DNA from: Hortaea werneckii
Lineage: Eukaryota > Ascomycota > Dothideomycetes > Mycosphaerellales > Teratosphaeriaceae
Length of the DNA stretch: 64,000 nucleotides
Direction: 5' to 3'
NCBI GenBank assembly: GCA_037044905.1
Contig: JBAOKB010000103.1
Coordinates: 1-64,000 of the forward strand
A program made the translations under genes and the position numbers. The notes beneath the pieces are model-generated. The model ran no database searches and had not been told where the DNA came from. It was given only the letters and a program-made list of their open reading frames with translations. Of this stretch, positions 1-11,300 are shown piece after piece (the first letter of the stretch is position 1; each line of letters opens with the position of its first letter).

Positions 1-3000
1 TTCAAAGCTGCACGATGCATCAGATGCGGCGGCAAAGATATTGGCGGCACGTCGCTATCAAGGCCATTCGAATCACTACTGAAGGGGCTTCCTGGTGTCG
101 TAGATGGCTTAGAAATCTCGTCGTAGAAGGCTTTCAAAGCTTTCTCGTCGTGACAAAACTTCACAAAGTCTGCCGTGATCTCTTCCGCCGACTTGGTCTC
201 TGGCAGTCTACCTGTGCCCGATTTTTGAGAAGCAAGTCGATTCGGCACCAACAGAAAATCGCTGGTGTCGTCTCCTGTAATCTGAGCAAGCAGAGTGCCA
301 GAAGTGTGCACGAAAGACGTACGTTCATACCAGTCATCCTCGGTACCATACGAATACAGCACGTCTATCTTCGTCGTAAAGCTGGCGACCGCTTCAAAGT
401 CCAGAACGAAGTCCAAACGTCGTAACAGTGCCTTTTGATATGCAACAGGGTCTTCCATTGCGCGCGGTGCGAAAGCATACGGTTCGAAAGCCGGAGTGGC
501 CAATAGGTTCTTCTCCGGAGGCCTGAGAGCAAGCTTCACTTTTAGCGACTGGTCCAAAGGGTATTCCAGTGGAAGTGAACAAGCTTCTGTGATGGGTACT
601 TGTACCAGTCTGAGACCATAGCCTTCAACTAGAGATGCCCATCTGGCGATGGCTTCTCTGATCAACTTGGGCGTGGTGGTCAGCCACTCCAGCTGGATGT
701 GATAGCAGTTCTCAGGGTTATGCAACCGATCGTAGTGTAAATTGACTAACTCGAGCTGACTTGACTTCCTGTTCGTGTCCACGTTCAGCAGCATTTCCTG
801 GCTCAGAAATAGTTGCTTCTTGTCCGATGCCACCATAGTTGGCGTTGGTTTCCCGGATGATTCAGATTCACGATTTGAAGCCTTGCTCAACGGCGAGCTC
901 ACCTGGGCTGGACGTAACATCGGCGAACTACGCTCAACCAGAGGCGTGGGAGGTATCGATCTCAACGTGGCCTTACTAAACATGCTTGCGTTGTCGGGGT
1001 ACTCCGCCGTACGATGGGTACCTGCGACCTGATAAAAGAAGTTGCCATCAAGGAACGCATGCTTATGACGAACGTGCGCAAAGATGCCGCGCCTCATTAG
1101 CTCATTGCCTATCGCAACGGCGTCCTCCCGAGAATGCAAGTCCTTGAAGACCCGCATGAGCCAATTGACCATTTCGTCGCCTCTGAAGCACCTGAAATGC
1201 AGCCGAGTGAACCATCTTCTGTCGCGAGCTTCCACACCGCGGGGTGGTGGTTCTTGCATCTGTGCTGTCAGTTTGGCAACGTCAAAGGTGCTGGTATGAT
1301 ACAGCTCCGACTCGCCAAATAGCGGAGGTATGCTTTCCGTCTCGGTGAGCTGGCCTGTAAGAGCAGGCCCATAAGCGTTTATGACTGTACTTGGATCTCG
1401 AGTCTGATACTCGATAGCGAGTGGATTTGGGTCACGTTCACCGCTCGCGTTCGCCGTTCTCAATTTCGTGAGTGAGGCATGGTGCTGCTGATCTTCGTTG
1501 GTGAAGTAGCGGCTACGTTGCCAAAGTTGAGTGAGCTTTTGAATGCCATCGATTCGTCTCTCCTCGTCGGAGAGCTCTCGGCTGGCAGTACTAACGCCAT
1601 GAATTGGTCGCGACTGGTCGACCGGAATAAGAACAAGCCTCATCTGCGAGCAAGACTTATACATGCTTCGCTGATCTTTCGTCACGATCTTATCATCTAG
1701 TTTGGTCCATTCCGGCTGCTTCAGGACTCGAGCAGGACCGATTTCTGTCTTCAGCGACCTCTTCATGATTGGTGACCTGAACTTTACTTGATATTTACCT
1801 GGCCGATCTTCCTCATGTGGTCTGGCCGTATTTTGCAGAGAAAACTCCACAACTTGAATTTCCGATTCAGAAAGGTACCGAAGCTCATGGTATGTGTTTC
1901 CAAGTGACATCAAAATCCGCCTATCTTTTTCGATGCCATCTCCTGCGTTGCCTTTGTGAAGGCCAATCGACGTCTGTTGGAATCCGAAAAGTAGCCTTAG
2001 TACGATCAGCTGATCCAAGACACGTCCTGCAGGATTAGGGTCGTCCTTGTAGCCATTGCCAACGACAAGGCTGCGTGTAGTCTTGTTCGGGTAATTCTCT
2101 AATTGACGGAGCGAGGGGCGGTATTCCGCCGTCAATGGAAGTGCAGCAGGAGAGCACATGGATCTCCATTTGAATGTGCTTGAGCTGACGGCGCGTGGGA
2201 ATACGTGTTGCCACTTTCGGTAGTGAGCAGCCACGCGCATGTTGCTGCGTTTCGGGTTGCAAGGATTCAGTAAAGTCACCCACGGAGAAGTTGTCCAGTG
2301 TCCCTCTTCCTCTGCCGCCTTCATCGCGGCATAGAAGGGATCATGGTTTGCTTTTGGAGTCTGCGAAAGTGTGCTCCCATTTGTGAAGTCGTTTCCAGAG
2401 CCTGTTGAAAACACGCTCTGCTCCAGTAGAGGTCTAGAGTCACCTGCTTCAGAGTCCAGCTCGCGTGAGGCCGATATATTGATTGGCCGAGACGTCTCAA
2501 CAGAAGCCCGATCAGGCAACGAGGAGAGGGTCTGATGTGAAGATTTCTTTGCCAGAGATTGTCTTATCTGCCTTGCAATGCCGCTAGATCCTTCGTTAGG
2601 CGCAAAGGTCGATGGCAGAGCTGGCTCCTTACCATGCTGTGCATGCTCGGTCGTGATGGTGGTACTTGCGGTGCTACGGCCAGGAGCCAGACCTTTGGGT
2701 CCTAGGCTGATTTTGCGACCACCAGGTGCCATGAGCGCATGCGGAAGCTTCGAACTTTTGGGCGTTTTTATGCTGTCGCCGGCGTATGCCGACAAGGCCT
2801 CTAGCTCCTTTCTCTGACTTTGTTCACTGGGCCTAGCGGTTGAGACTTTGGACCCCTCCCTTTCAGATGGCGCTGGTTTCTTCAGGGTACTCGCAGAGCT
2901 CGTAGAAACGCTGAGGGTGGCATCAGAATTCCCTACACGTGGTTGGTGGGGTGCTTCAACTGCCGCGAATATGGACTCATCGTGGTGGTCCATCACAGAT

Positions 3001-4232
3001 GCATGCGAAAAATGGCGGTCTTGGTCCACTGTGTTTGCATGCGGTAAGGAGACTTGAACAAGCGTCTTCTCGGCAGCGGGTAACAACCAACTTGGAGTGT
3101 ATTTGTGGGGTTGAGTTTGCCAAAACGAGATGTCCACCCAGTGCGGTAGTGCAAATTCTCTCACGGCTTCGCGCTCGTAGCTGAAAAGGGGTACAGGATG
3201 CAGTGGTTTAGGTGAAAGCGCTACAATGTCAACACCTATACTGTTGCCCATGAGTAGGTGGGTAGTATCCCTGAGCAAAATGTGATCTGTTGCAAAAATT
3301 CCCGTACCAGCAGTCACGGCAATGATTGACGCGCCTGTACTGCTTAGATGCGGATCGATGTTGTCGTTCGAGAACTCGGTAGCAGCGATATGCACGGCCT
3401 CCAACAAATTACCATCTGAGGCAAGAGTAAGTTGTCGTGGGAGTGATGTATCATTCAAGGCGTTCTTGAGTTTCCGCAATAGCTCATGAGAATGAGTGCT
3501 CGGTACATCAGCTGCAACGACGCGATAGAAATCGGTCGGTGTGTGTTGAGGATCACTTTTCCCGATGATTTTTCGGCCAAAGAGCACAAGTGTGACGGCA
3601 TGACGAACGCCTAAAGCATCCCAGCGCCCGAAGAGCTCCGACATAAAACCATCAACGGCACGCTCATACATCAGCTCACCATCGATCCAGCCCTGGAGCA
3701 TTTCCCTGGAAAGTTGGAATAGTACAGTGTAGCGAGCACTGCCGCTTCGGAAAATGGGCCTGGTTGTTACCTCTGTTGTGTATGCTGACTCGACATGAGC
3801 GCCTCTGATGTACAGAGCTTCAACTTGAGCTACTGTCGAGCCAAGATACTTGATTCTTTGTCCTTTGTACATCACTGTCCGATCTAACAGACACATGATT
3901 CGCCACATGTCTGCCCTAGTCAGGTGGTGGTCTCTGAAGGAAAGCTCTACGTGAGTAGCCGTAACAACACTAAGATCCTCTACAGGCTGAACAGTAGCTT
4001 TGAGGCGGTTTTCGAAGCCGAAACGATCGGCCAGAGACGTGTGCAAAGACACTTCGTTCGGAGCCGCGGCAGCTGCTTTTGGCATGATGCAGAGTGTCTT
4101 CGCTCCTGCGGCTCGGAGATGACCCATGGTCCCAGGGGCAAGAACATCAACGCCGCAAAGGACGTCGTCCTGGGAAACGCGATCATCGTGCAAGACGACG
4201 GTGCACGTATGCTTCAAGTCCTCGACAGCCAT
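1..4232 (-). CDS. IML1: Iml1/DEPDC5, SEACIT (GATOR1) subunit, 3' end off window
   Basis: Read on the minus strand from the ATG at 4232, the frame stays open for 1,410 codons and runs off the left edge, so only the last residues and the stop are missing. Family: Iml1 is the large subunit of the SEACIT/GATOR1 complex, the GAP for the Rag-type GTPase Gtr1, which restrains TORC1 at the vacuole when amino acids are scarce. Seen here: the N-terminal core with HVELSFRDHHLTRADMWR and GQRIKYLGSTVAQV (residues about 90-150), the SABA-type block with MYERAVDGFMSELFGRW and NSIGVDIVALSPKPLHPVPLF, a long low-complexity Ser/Pro/Lys region, and a DEP domain near residues 985-1070 (GDEMVNWLMRVFKDLHSRED). The extreme C-terminus has VKFCHDEKALKAFYDEI, as in fungal homologues. 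No intron is needed in the visible part. A TGCAG just before the ATG may be the acceptor of a 5'-UTR intron. The GAP arginine belongs to the Npr2 subunit, so its absence here is expected. Confidence 0.93.
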   Translation of the reverse strand, partial: MAVEDLKHTCTVVLHDDRVSQDDVLCGVDVLAPGTMGHLRAAGAKTLCIMPKAAAAAPNEVSLHTSLADRFGFENRLKATVQPVEDLSVVTATHVELSFRDHHLTRADMWRIMCLLDRTVMYKGQRIKYLGSTVAQVEALYIRGAHVESAYTTEVTTRPIFRSGSARYTVLFQLSREMLQGWIDGELMYERAVDGFMSELFGRWDALGVRHAVTLVLFGRKIIGKSDPQHTPTDFYRVVAADVPSTHSHELLRKLKNALNDTSLPRQLTLASDGNLLEAVHIAATEFSNDNIDPHLSSTGASIIAVTAGTGIFATDHILLRDTTHLLMGNSIGVDIVALSPKPLHPVPLFSYEREAVREFALPHWVDISFWQTQPHKYTPSWLLPAAEKTLVQVSLPHANTVDQDRHFSHASVMDHHDESIFAAVEAPHQPRVGNSDATLSVSTSSASTLKKPAPSEREGSKVSTARPSEQSQRKELEALSAYAGDSIKTPKSSKLPHALMAPGGRKISLGPKGLAPGRSTASTTITTEHAQHGKEPALPSTFAPNEGSSGIARQIRQSLAKKSSHQTLSSLPDRASVETSRPINISASRELDSEAGDSRPLLEQSVFSTGSGNDFTNGSTLSQTPKANHDPFYAAMKAAEEEGHWTTSPWVTLLNPCNPKRSNMRVAAHYRKWQHVFPRAVSSSTFKWRSMCSPAALPLTAEYRPSLRQLENYPNKTTRSLVVGNGYKDDPNPAGRVLDQLIVLRLLFGFQQTSIGLHKGNAGDGIEKDRRILMSLGNTYHELRYLSESEIQVVEFSLQNTARPHEEDRPGKYQVKFRSPIMKRSLKTEIGPARVLKQPEWTKLDDKIVTKDQRSMYKSCSQMRLVLIPVDQSRPIHGVSTASRELSDEERRIDGIQKLTQLWQRSRYFTNEDQQHHASLTKLRTANASGERDPNPLAIEYQTRDPSTVINAYGPALTGQLTETESIPPLFGESELYHTSTFDVAKLTAQMQEPPPRGVEARDRRWFTRLHFRCFRGDEMVNWLMRVFKDLHSREDAVAIGNELMRRGIFAHVRHKHAFLDGNFFYQVAGTHRTAEYPDNASMFSKATLRSIPPTPLVERSSPMLRPAQVSSPLSKASNRESESSGKPTPTMVASDKKQLFLSQEMLLNVDTNRKSSQLELVNLHYDRLHNPENCYHIQLEWLTTTPKLIREAIARWASLVEGYGLRLVQVPITEACSLPLEYPLDQSLKVKLALRPPEKNLLATPAFEPYAFAPRAMEDPVAYQKALLRRLDFVLDFEAVASFTTKIDVLYSYGTEDDWYERTSFVHTSGTLLAQITGDDTSDFLLVPNRLASQKSGTGRLPETKSAEEITADFVKFCHDEKALKAFYDEISKPSTTPGSPFSSDSNGLDSDVPPISLPPHLMHRAAL

Positions 4233-5242
4233 GGCCTGCAATGAGATTGGCTGAGGGATAATCGCTATCGAATGACCAACGGCCGGGATCGTCTCAGAGG
4301 CCAAGGTATGACAGAGTGCCGCATTGTCATCAGCTGCTTGGCCTGGTCAAGACCCGGACCATGCCAGAATTGCTGAAGGCGCGTTGTTACCTTCTGATAT
4401 TGCTCCGAAGTCTTCGCGATTCCCGAGCATGGGTTGCACCAGGGTGACGGATGTTACACGGTGAGCGTGACCATTCTAAGGACAACGGACTTGGAGCTCG
4501 GCGAGCCTGCGGGCAACATTGAAGGTAGCAACCAGTAAGTAGGAAGAGTCGGTACGTAGGTACCCAGGCAGATTCAAGAACCTTGGAAGGTTGGTTGTAT
4601 TGGATTTGGGGAAGACGGGAATGCCTTAGGCATGCCGACATGACGTGCAGGTGGGCGCTCGAACAGGAAAGAGCGAACACCAGTGCCGCCATAACTTCGA
4701 CGCTTTCCGCTCATCCACCACCAAAACGATATTCCGTCCCGCCTCCGCCGCAGCACGACCGCGCGACCAATTTGACTGACTCCATCAATACCAAGCAGAC
4801 ACTGCATCGTATCTCGACCCCGTCATTGGCTCCAAGCGCACCCTGCGCGCCCAAGCTAGCCCAGGCATTGGTTACTCCCAGCAGCGTACGGCGGTCAGAG
4901 TTGATTGAAGCCACGACGTACCCACCTACCCACCTACCCACCTACCTACACTGTAGCTACTAGGACCTTCTAGTTGCGCCTTTCACGCCAGGCTGAGCGC
5001 CTTGATTGCCGCCTACGCGCCGCACCAAGCTGCCGGCCTGAGGCAGCTACCTGAGGACACGTCCTTTTCCCCCGGCCTACCACGTCTGCCTCGCCTCCCG
5101 CACACAAGAGAGCAAGACGCAGCGCCAAGGAGCTTACACGCCAGCCGAGCAAAACCTTTGAGGCCTGCCGGCGCTCATCCGACATCAAGAAGCTAGAAGT
5201 ACACCTATCCCGTCAGTCGCCTGAGAGGCTGTCGCAGCCTTG
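4233..5242. other. Shared divergent promoter region IML1 / eIF4E-binding protein
   Basis: About 1 kb separates two divergently transcribed genes. Short ORFs here have no recognisable content. It contains the motif TACGTAGGTACC at 4553-4564, also found upstream of MET5, and a small CCCACCTA tandem repeat at 4919-4948. No RNA gene seen. Confidence 0.6.
4919..4948. repeat. 8-bp tandem repeat (CCCACCTA)n
   Basis: About three and a half copies of CCCACCTA lie roughly 300 bp upstream of the eIF4E-binding protein start. It is a simple sequence, with no coding meaning in any frame. Confidence 0.85.
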
Positions 5243-7372
5243 ATGATGGCAATCCGTCAGTACACTGTCGAGCAGTTGAAGCAACTGCAATACTCGCCGC
5301 TCGCGAAGAAACCGGAAGCCTTGCCAGCTATTGAGCAATGGATAGAGTACGTTTATCTGGATGTCGGACATGGCGAGCGGGAGAAGCTAAGGATTCCGCA
5401 CAGTGAATCGCAACAGCAACAGCAGCCGCAACAGCAGCAACATGTTCCTCACCGGCAGAACGGTACGGGACGCCAACAACGGCCCAACCCCACGGCAGGC
5501 GAATCGCCAATGGGCAACTTTAGCACGGGACAGCGACCAAGTCTGATGCAGACGAGGGGCTCGTCGGTCCGTTCAGGCGGTAAGTGGATCTGCACCGTAG
5601 GTGCGCTTTCATTAGTATGCTAACAGAGACCTCAAGAGGATATCACGCTTGGCCCGCCCAAAACCTTGTTTGCGTCTAGCAGGACCGTGTCGAGACTAGC
5701 TGATTTTGACAAACCTGCGAGCCCACTGACGGAAGCAAACGTCACCGAAGAACAAGAGCTTCAACGTGGTGGCAGCCGCTTTTTTGGGGACAAGGGACAC
5801 CGTAAAGGAATGGGCACTGCGGAGAGCGACGGACGGCACAACCGAGAGAGCTGGACCACTGCCCGAGAGAAGAGACAGGCAGAAGAGAAAGAGAGCGGTG
5901 AGCGGGGTGGCAGGTTCGGTCGACGCGACCACGATGGCGAGCGTCGCAATGGATTCGGCGACAAGCAAGATAGCCGCTGGGGTCCTAGAGATAGAGACGA
6001 CCGTGCCCCGAATGGCGAAAGGCGAGGCGGTTGGCGTGAGCGGGAAAGGGAGCGCAGGGACAGAGACTTCGATAGAGGTCAAGAGAAAGAACCTGAATGG
6101 ATGGATGACCCTATGACGAAGCAAGAAGACGACCTTGGCTCAATGAGTATGCCAAAAAATCAGGAGGACTTCGAAAAATGGAAACAAGCACAACACGCCC
6201 GTAACAAAAAATCAACATCCGAGGTGGTACCAGAACCTTTGCCTGCAGATCCACCTATGGAGTCAAAGGAAACAGCGCCGCCTAAGCCCGCCACTGCTCC
6301 TCTGAAACTCGATCCGGTCGTGGCTGCCCCGTTCGGTGGACTGAGCTCATTTGGAAGACCGGAAGGCCCAGCAGAAGGCGCACAGACTCCAGCAAAGACG
6401 AGCACGGCCAAGTCCGGCAAGACGAGCCGTTTTATGCCAATGTTCAAGAAAGAGGAACCCAGGGAGGAAATTGCTGCTCCAGTAGAGCCACAAACAAGTG
6501 GACCAGGAGCAAACGGTTCGGCTGAAGACAAAGAAGGGTTTCAGCGTATCCTCCAGATGCTTGGTGGTGCAAACATCAGCCAAGCAGGCACACCGAACGA
6601 GCCATCGTCGCCTGCCTCGAAGCATGTCTCAAACGGTACGGCCAAGCGCCAAAGTAGGTTCACTGGCTTCTTCGATCAGACTCCTAAAAGTCCGGAGAGG
6701 TTGCAATCGCCCCCACAGGGTCCCAGCCAGGGGCTGCCAAGAGGAATGGACAGTGAAATGCTGCAGACAGGTGGTGTTATGAGCGCAGATCCGGCTGGCA
6801 TGTTCGGCGGTAGACTACCGGACCAACGCCACCAAGCTGAACCATTGAGACCTCCGCCGCCACCAGGCATGGTTTCACCTGAGCCTACAGGTTCATCAAG
6901 TATAGGGAGAGGTCCTCAATCCAGACCTCAATCAGGACGGTTACAGGATTTATTCCTCGAAAAGCCTCCATCCAGGGGCACTGCGAGTACTCCAGACTTG
7001 AATTTACAGAACCTGCTTGCTTCGCAAAGGCAACAACGCTCACAAGGGCCAGACAAGAACAGTGAGTTCTTGCTCAACCTTCTACAGACCAAAGGCTCCA
7101 GTAGGCCACCTTCGCAGACCGCTAGACCAGACAGCAACTTTCCTCTTTGGCTTGATCAGCCGCCCAACATGCCTGAGACGCATGCTCCAAAGCCCGGTCG
7201 TGCTCCGCCACCACCTGGCTTATTCGAAGATCAGTTGCTTCGAAACCATCAGCAAGAACCACCAAGGCAAGAGCAGCCACGCGTTCCAATGAACGATGGT
7301 CAAGAGCGTCGCCCTTCCCAAAGAATCCCGCCACCAGGCTTCTATGACCAACAAGAGCTCTTCATGCAACAA

Positions 7373-7404
<32 letters not shown>

Positions 7405-7924
7405 ACGCCGCCACTTCACCGAGCCGCCTCAGTTCATGCAGCAAGGCGGTCCTGGTCGCAGGATGAGTGGTCATCCAAACCTGCCTCAAATGCAAATTCC
7501 CAGTCAGCAACAAGGCCCGCCACCTTTCCCACCTCACGCTGGAGAGTATCTTACCAGCCCAACGGGCCCAGGGCAAGGACCGCCGCCCGGATTTAATCCG
7601 CATATGCCTCGTCACCCACCTGGTTTCGCCAACATTCCCAATATTTTCTCTGCACCACAGCCACAGCCTCCTGCACCAAGTCAGCAGCTGCCTCGTGAGC
7701 CTCCAGGCTTCAGTAACGTAGGCGCTGGTGTTGGTGGCATGGCTTCGCCTCCGAACGCTCCTCCAGGCTTCTTTGGCGGTCCCCAAGGCATGGCCCCACC
7801 TGGCTTCATGCCAATGCGCTCTCCACCAGAAGGTGTGCCAGCAGGAAACATGCGCGGTGGGTCCATTAGCGCGCGAGGCGGTTTCGCGCCGGACGTCGGA
7901 TTTGATGGAATGCAGAGGCGCTAG
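5243..7924 (+). CDS. eIF4E-binding 4E-T/Eap1-like protein, Gln/Pro-rich
   Basis: Two exons, 5243-5579 and 5637-7924, give 874 residues. The intron 5580-5636 (GTAAGT...AAG) fixes the frame so that SVRSG joins EDITLGPPKT. The N-terminus reads AIRQYTVEQLKQLQYSPLAKKPEALP, which contains a YxxxxL core of the eIF4E-binding type, followed by a conserved SPL-KP-LP block. The second block, EDITLGPPKT-FASSRTVSR, recalls the region after the eIF4E site in metazoan 4E-T. The rest is disordered: an Arg/Glu/Asp/Gly-rich stretch (about residues 145-260), a poly-Gln run near 7368-7405, and a Pro-rich tail with six PPGF motifs plus one PPGM and one PPGL, which fit GYF-domain ligands. Inferred role: translational repression or mRNA decay at the cap. 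The position after L in the eIF4E motif is K, not hydrophobic, so cap-factor binding is not certain. ATG 5243 (or 5246) is the first in frame. Confidence 0.7.
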
Positions 7925-8315
7925 ATACGCATCGATGGGCACCACAATGTAGGAGCCGACGGATGCTTTCACTCTGATGGACCGAGCGCTTTGTCATCCG
8001 TCCTAGAGTTATCCGGTGGAAGGGGAGTCAATAATGATTTGAGCCGCGTACTAAGATGGCTAGAACAGTTGCCAGAATCTTAGGGAATGTCATGGGCGTG
8101 CTGAGCAACCTCGTCTTGGTTTACGCGCAAGTGTGACCATAATAGTCGATGGACTAGGCTGGGCCCTGACCATAGCCACGCAGTTATGTAGGCGTTGTGT
8201 AGAGACGATACGATAGTATAATAAGGTGACCGAAAAGTTCTCTAAAAATTTCAACGTGCAAGAGATATCGATGTTGTGATAAGCAAAGTCGACCGTATCC
8301 TACAGAATTCCTACC
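7925..8315. other. Convergent intergenic region (3' ends)
   Basis: 391 bp between two convergent stop codons. Presumed 3' UTRs and terminators; nothing else seen. Confidence 0.6.
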
Positions 8316-11300
8316 TTACATTCCTTGCCATTGGTTGACCTTCGTCTCATCATACGTCTCCCGCACCTTCCGCTTCAGCACTGCACCCGCGTGATCATCC
8401 GCAGGACTCACCATATCTAACCAGGCCAAAATGCCAGCTCTAGTAACCATTGCAGTGCTACCGCCTTCCACACATGTGGCACGGTGCAACAGTTCCAGCA
8501 CCTTCTCTCGTGCTGCTCTATGCCTAACAGCACCGGGCGAGCTGTACAATGCCGTGACCTTCTCAAAAATACCGCCTTGACGGAGGATATCCAGGTCTGC
8601 CGACGTACGCAAGCCATCGACAAGCCACGCCAATACCCAGGTGACCTCCTTCCAATACGCATCGTCCTCCTCAGGCTGACCGAGGACAGTGTTAGATAAC
8701 CAATGTGTAGGCATGCGATTGATACGCCATTCCGGCGACTTGATCAAGTAGCGGTTCACCTTGGGATAAATGAAATGCGTCGGCTCTTGCAGTACATTGA
8801 ACGCTCGTGTGGCGAAGGTGCCAGTCAAGTAAGGCAGCTGATGGTCTTCTGGCAGACTTTGCCGTTCGAAGGTCTCGATGACCTCGCCGAGGAGCATACA
8901 GAGAAGGTCTTTGTCGTCTACGGTGGACGTACGCAGCTTGAACGCCAGACTTCGCAATTGAATGTGTCCTTGTCGACGGACGTCGCTATGCTTTGAGCAG
9001 AGGCATAGGATAAGGGATGTTACATCACCATCCTCAAAGGCGAGCGTCAAATCTTTCTGCGCCCATCGAAATAGCTCGGGGTGGTTGTCTGACTCGGCAG
9101 GGAGAGGAGCAAAGTCCAGCACTGGCTTTTGATTCGGCGCACTCTGCTGGCTGGGCATCGTTACGTCTCTTCGAGGCAAGCGGACTTCATGGAGTATCTG
9201 CTCTTTTGCAGCATCATCTTGGCTCAAAACGTCGGCAGCGCCTGGCACTTCCATGACACCGTGCAGCAAGACGCCAGCGGCCTGAGTGTGCCCTGAGTAA
9301 AATGTCAAGCTGAGGAAGCGAGCGACCCATTCAACCACTTCGGCTTTGTTTTTTACGAAGGCCACCTGCTCTGCTACGGACGCCGCTAGCAGTCCTGGTA
9401 TGCCACTTGCTATCTCGAAATCCGCCTGCTTCTTGATTGCCTTCGGAAGCTTCTGCCCAGACGCTGCTTCGAGCTGATCGACGTATTTGACTGGCTGTCT
9501 ACTCGCGCGAGCCAGAGCATCGTCAATGAAACCCCATAGCTGGTCCGTTGACCCGTCATTTCCAGCCAGACTAGCGATAAGAGCCTCAAGCTCTTTTTCG
9601 TCCGCAACAAGGTTATCTTGTGCCATGATATCCCAAAGCAGAGCTCTGAGATCTCCATTCTTTGCGTCGCTTGCATGCAACCTCAACATGCTTACAAGGG
9701 GCGAGTACTTCAAGCCGCCCTGTTTGCTGAACCATTTCATCCCGGGACTATGTTTTGCGATGACTAGAAGGTGTTGCAGCTCAAGCGTCTTCATCTCTGA
9801 GATTTCATTCCTTGCAGCATTTGATTCGCTGCGAGCCAAAGCGGTCGTAAGGGCGGAAGAAACATCGAAATGCTCTTCCAAGGCCTGCACAGGGGCTGCC
9901 TCGTAGTACAATCTGAGCAGTCTTGCCCCAGTCTCCCGTTGCATGACATGCTCCTCATCGTCGGGCGTCTTGCGGAAAGCGTTGATTACATCTTTCATGG
10001 CAGGCGCTTGCTCGGTGAAGCGACTTAAAAGTCTGTCACGGGCCTCATGCCAAAGGCTTTTGCTGGCTGGAGAGGTTTCACCCAGTCGATACATTTCAAG
10101 AGCAATAGTGGATAGCTTTTGGAAAGCAAGCACCAAAAGACGTTCGGCGAAGAACGTGATCAGATCACTGCTTTGGTTCATGCAGCGAGCAAGGACCTTT
10201 TGTGTCAGCGGTCCTGGTAGAAGATTTTCCATGATGATGTTGGTTTGGGGCGGTAGCTCGGCGTGTTGATGCTCACTTCCTTGGCTGTCGTCGCCGAGGT
10301 ACCCAAGACGCTCCGGGACCTGAAGTCGAATCACTTCAAACAGAAACGAAGCATATCCGATCCAAGTGTTTGTTAGTTTAGGTTCAAGTTGGAGATTCTT
10401 TTCAGCGAAGTAGGCGGCCACCAGCTCCGGGGCGGACTCAAAGCAGGTTATGATCAGCTCCCGTTCCTTTGAATCTGACTGCGGCCGAAGTGTCAAAGTC
10501 CATGCAAGTAAGGTCGTGTTTCGGACATCTGGTCGGTCGTCCCGATCGTAGAAATCCAAACCATCAAGCCCTAGGTCGATAGTGTCCTGGCTGCGCTTTT
10601 GCTCGCGATCGTGTGTTTCTGTGCCAGGCGGGTACCATGCACTACGCCTTAAGATACCGTAATTTTCTCGCGTGCAGACCGATTTCAGCCAGGCAAAGGC
10701 CCTCTGAGCTGAAGGATGCTGCTCACCTGACCTGGTGGCTACTTCGGTGACGTGTTCCAGGTTATGGTGCAGCAACAGAGTGGCTTTTGCAGATCTCTGT
10801 ACGGCGTCGTCCTTAAACACGTTCTGCTCAGTTACGTTAAGGATGTCGTTGATCACATCGGACGGGTCGTCGGCTAAGTGCGAGAAAAGGGCCACAGAAA
10901 GTGGTCGACTACGCAGTAGGTCGTTCTTTGCACCTTCATGCAGATACTTCAGGTGTGCGAGAATAAAACGAACGGTCAAGGTGCGAATTGAAGGTTTACG
11001 ACGAGCCTCTTCCTCAGGAACACTACTTACCGTCAGCTTGATCCTACAATGTGCTTCATCGCACCGATGGGTTGCGGTAGCAACCTGGAACGCACAGCGC
11101 AATCAGGATGCGTGCCTGTCTGCACGTTTCGTCGCCGGGACTGTTTGGCATTCCCGGGCAACAGGTGTGGAGGCCCAGGCTATAGGAGATCACCGCAAAG
11201 AAGACCGCAGTCAAAGAGAAATGTAAAGGGAGAGTGAATAACTTACTCAACTCTCACGAGCGCGAGATTCCGTCTCAGCGTACTAATGTCGAATGTGTGT

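Noticed and set aside
1..4232. Decayed or RIP-mutated gene at the left edge
   Set aside because: The absence of a closed ORF is due to the window edge; the minus frame is fully open and matches Iml1.
7220..7972. 250-codon minus-strand ORF opposite the eIF4E-binding gene
   Set aside because: It is the antisense of the CAG/CAA-rich and CCA-rich stretch (poly-Leu by complement) with no protein-like content; the plus-strand frame is longer and conserved.
11056..11250. Alternative 67-nt intron of URB1 ending at 11180
   Set aside because: Splicing there leads into a frame that stops before the conserved second half.
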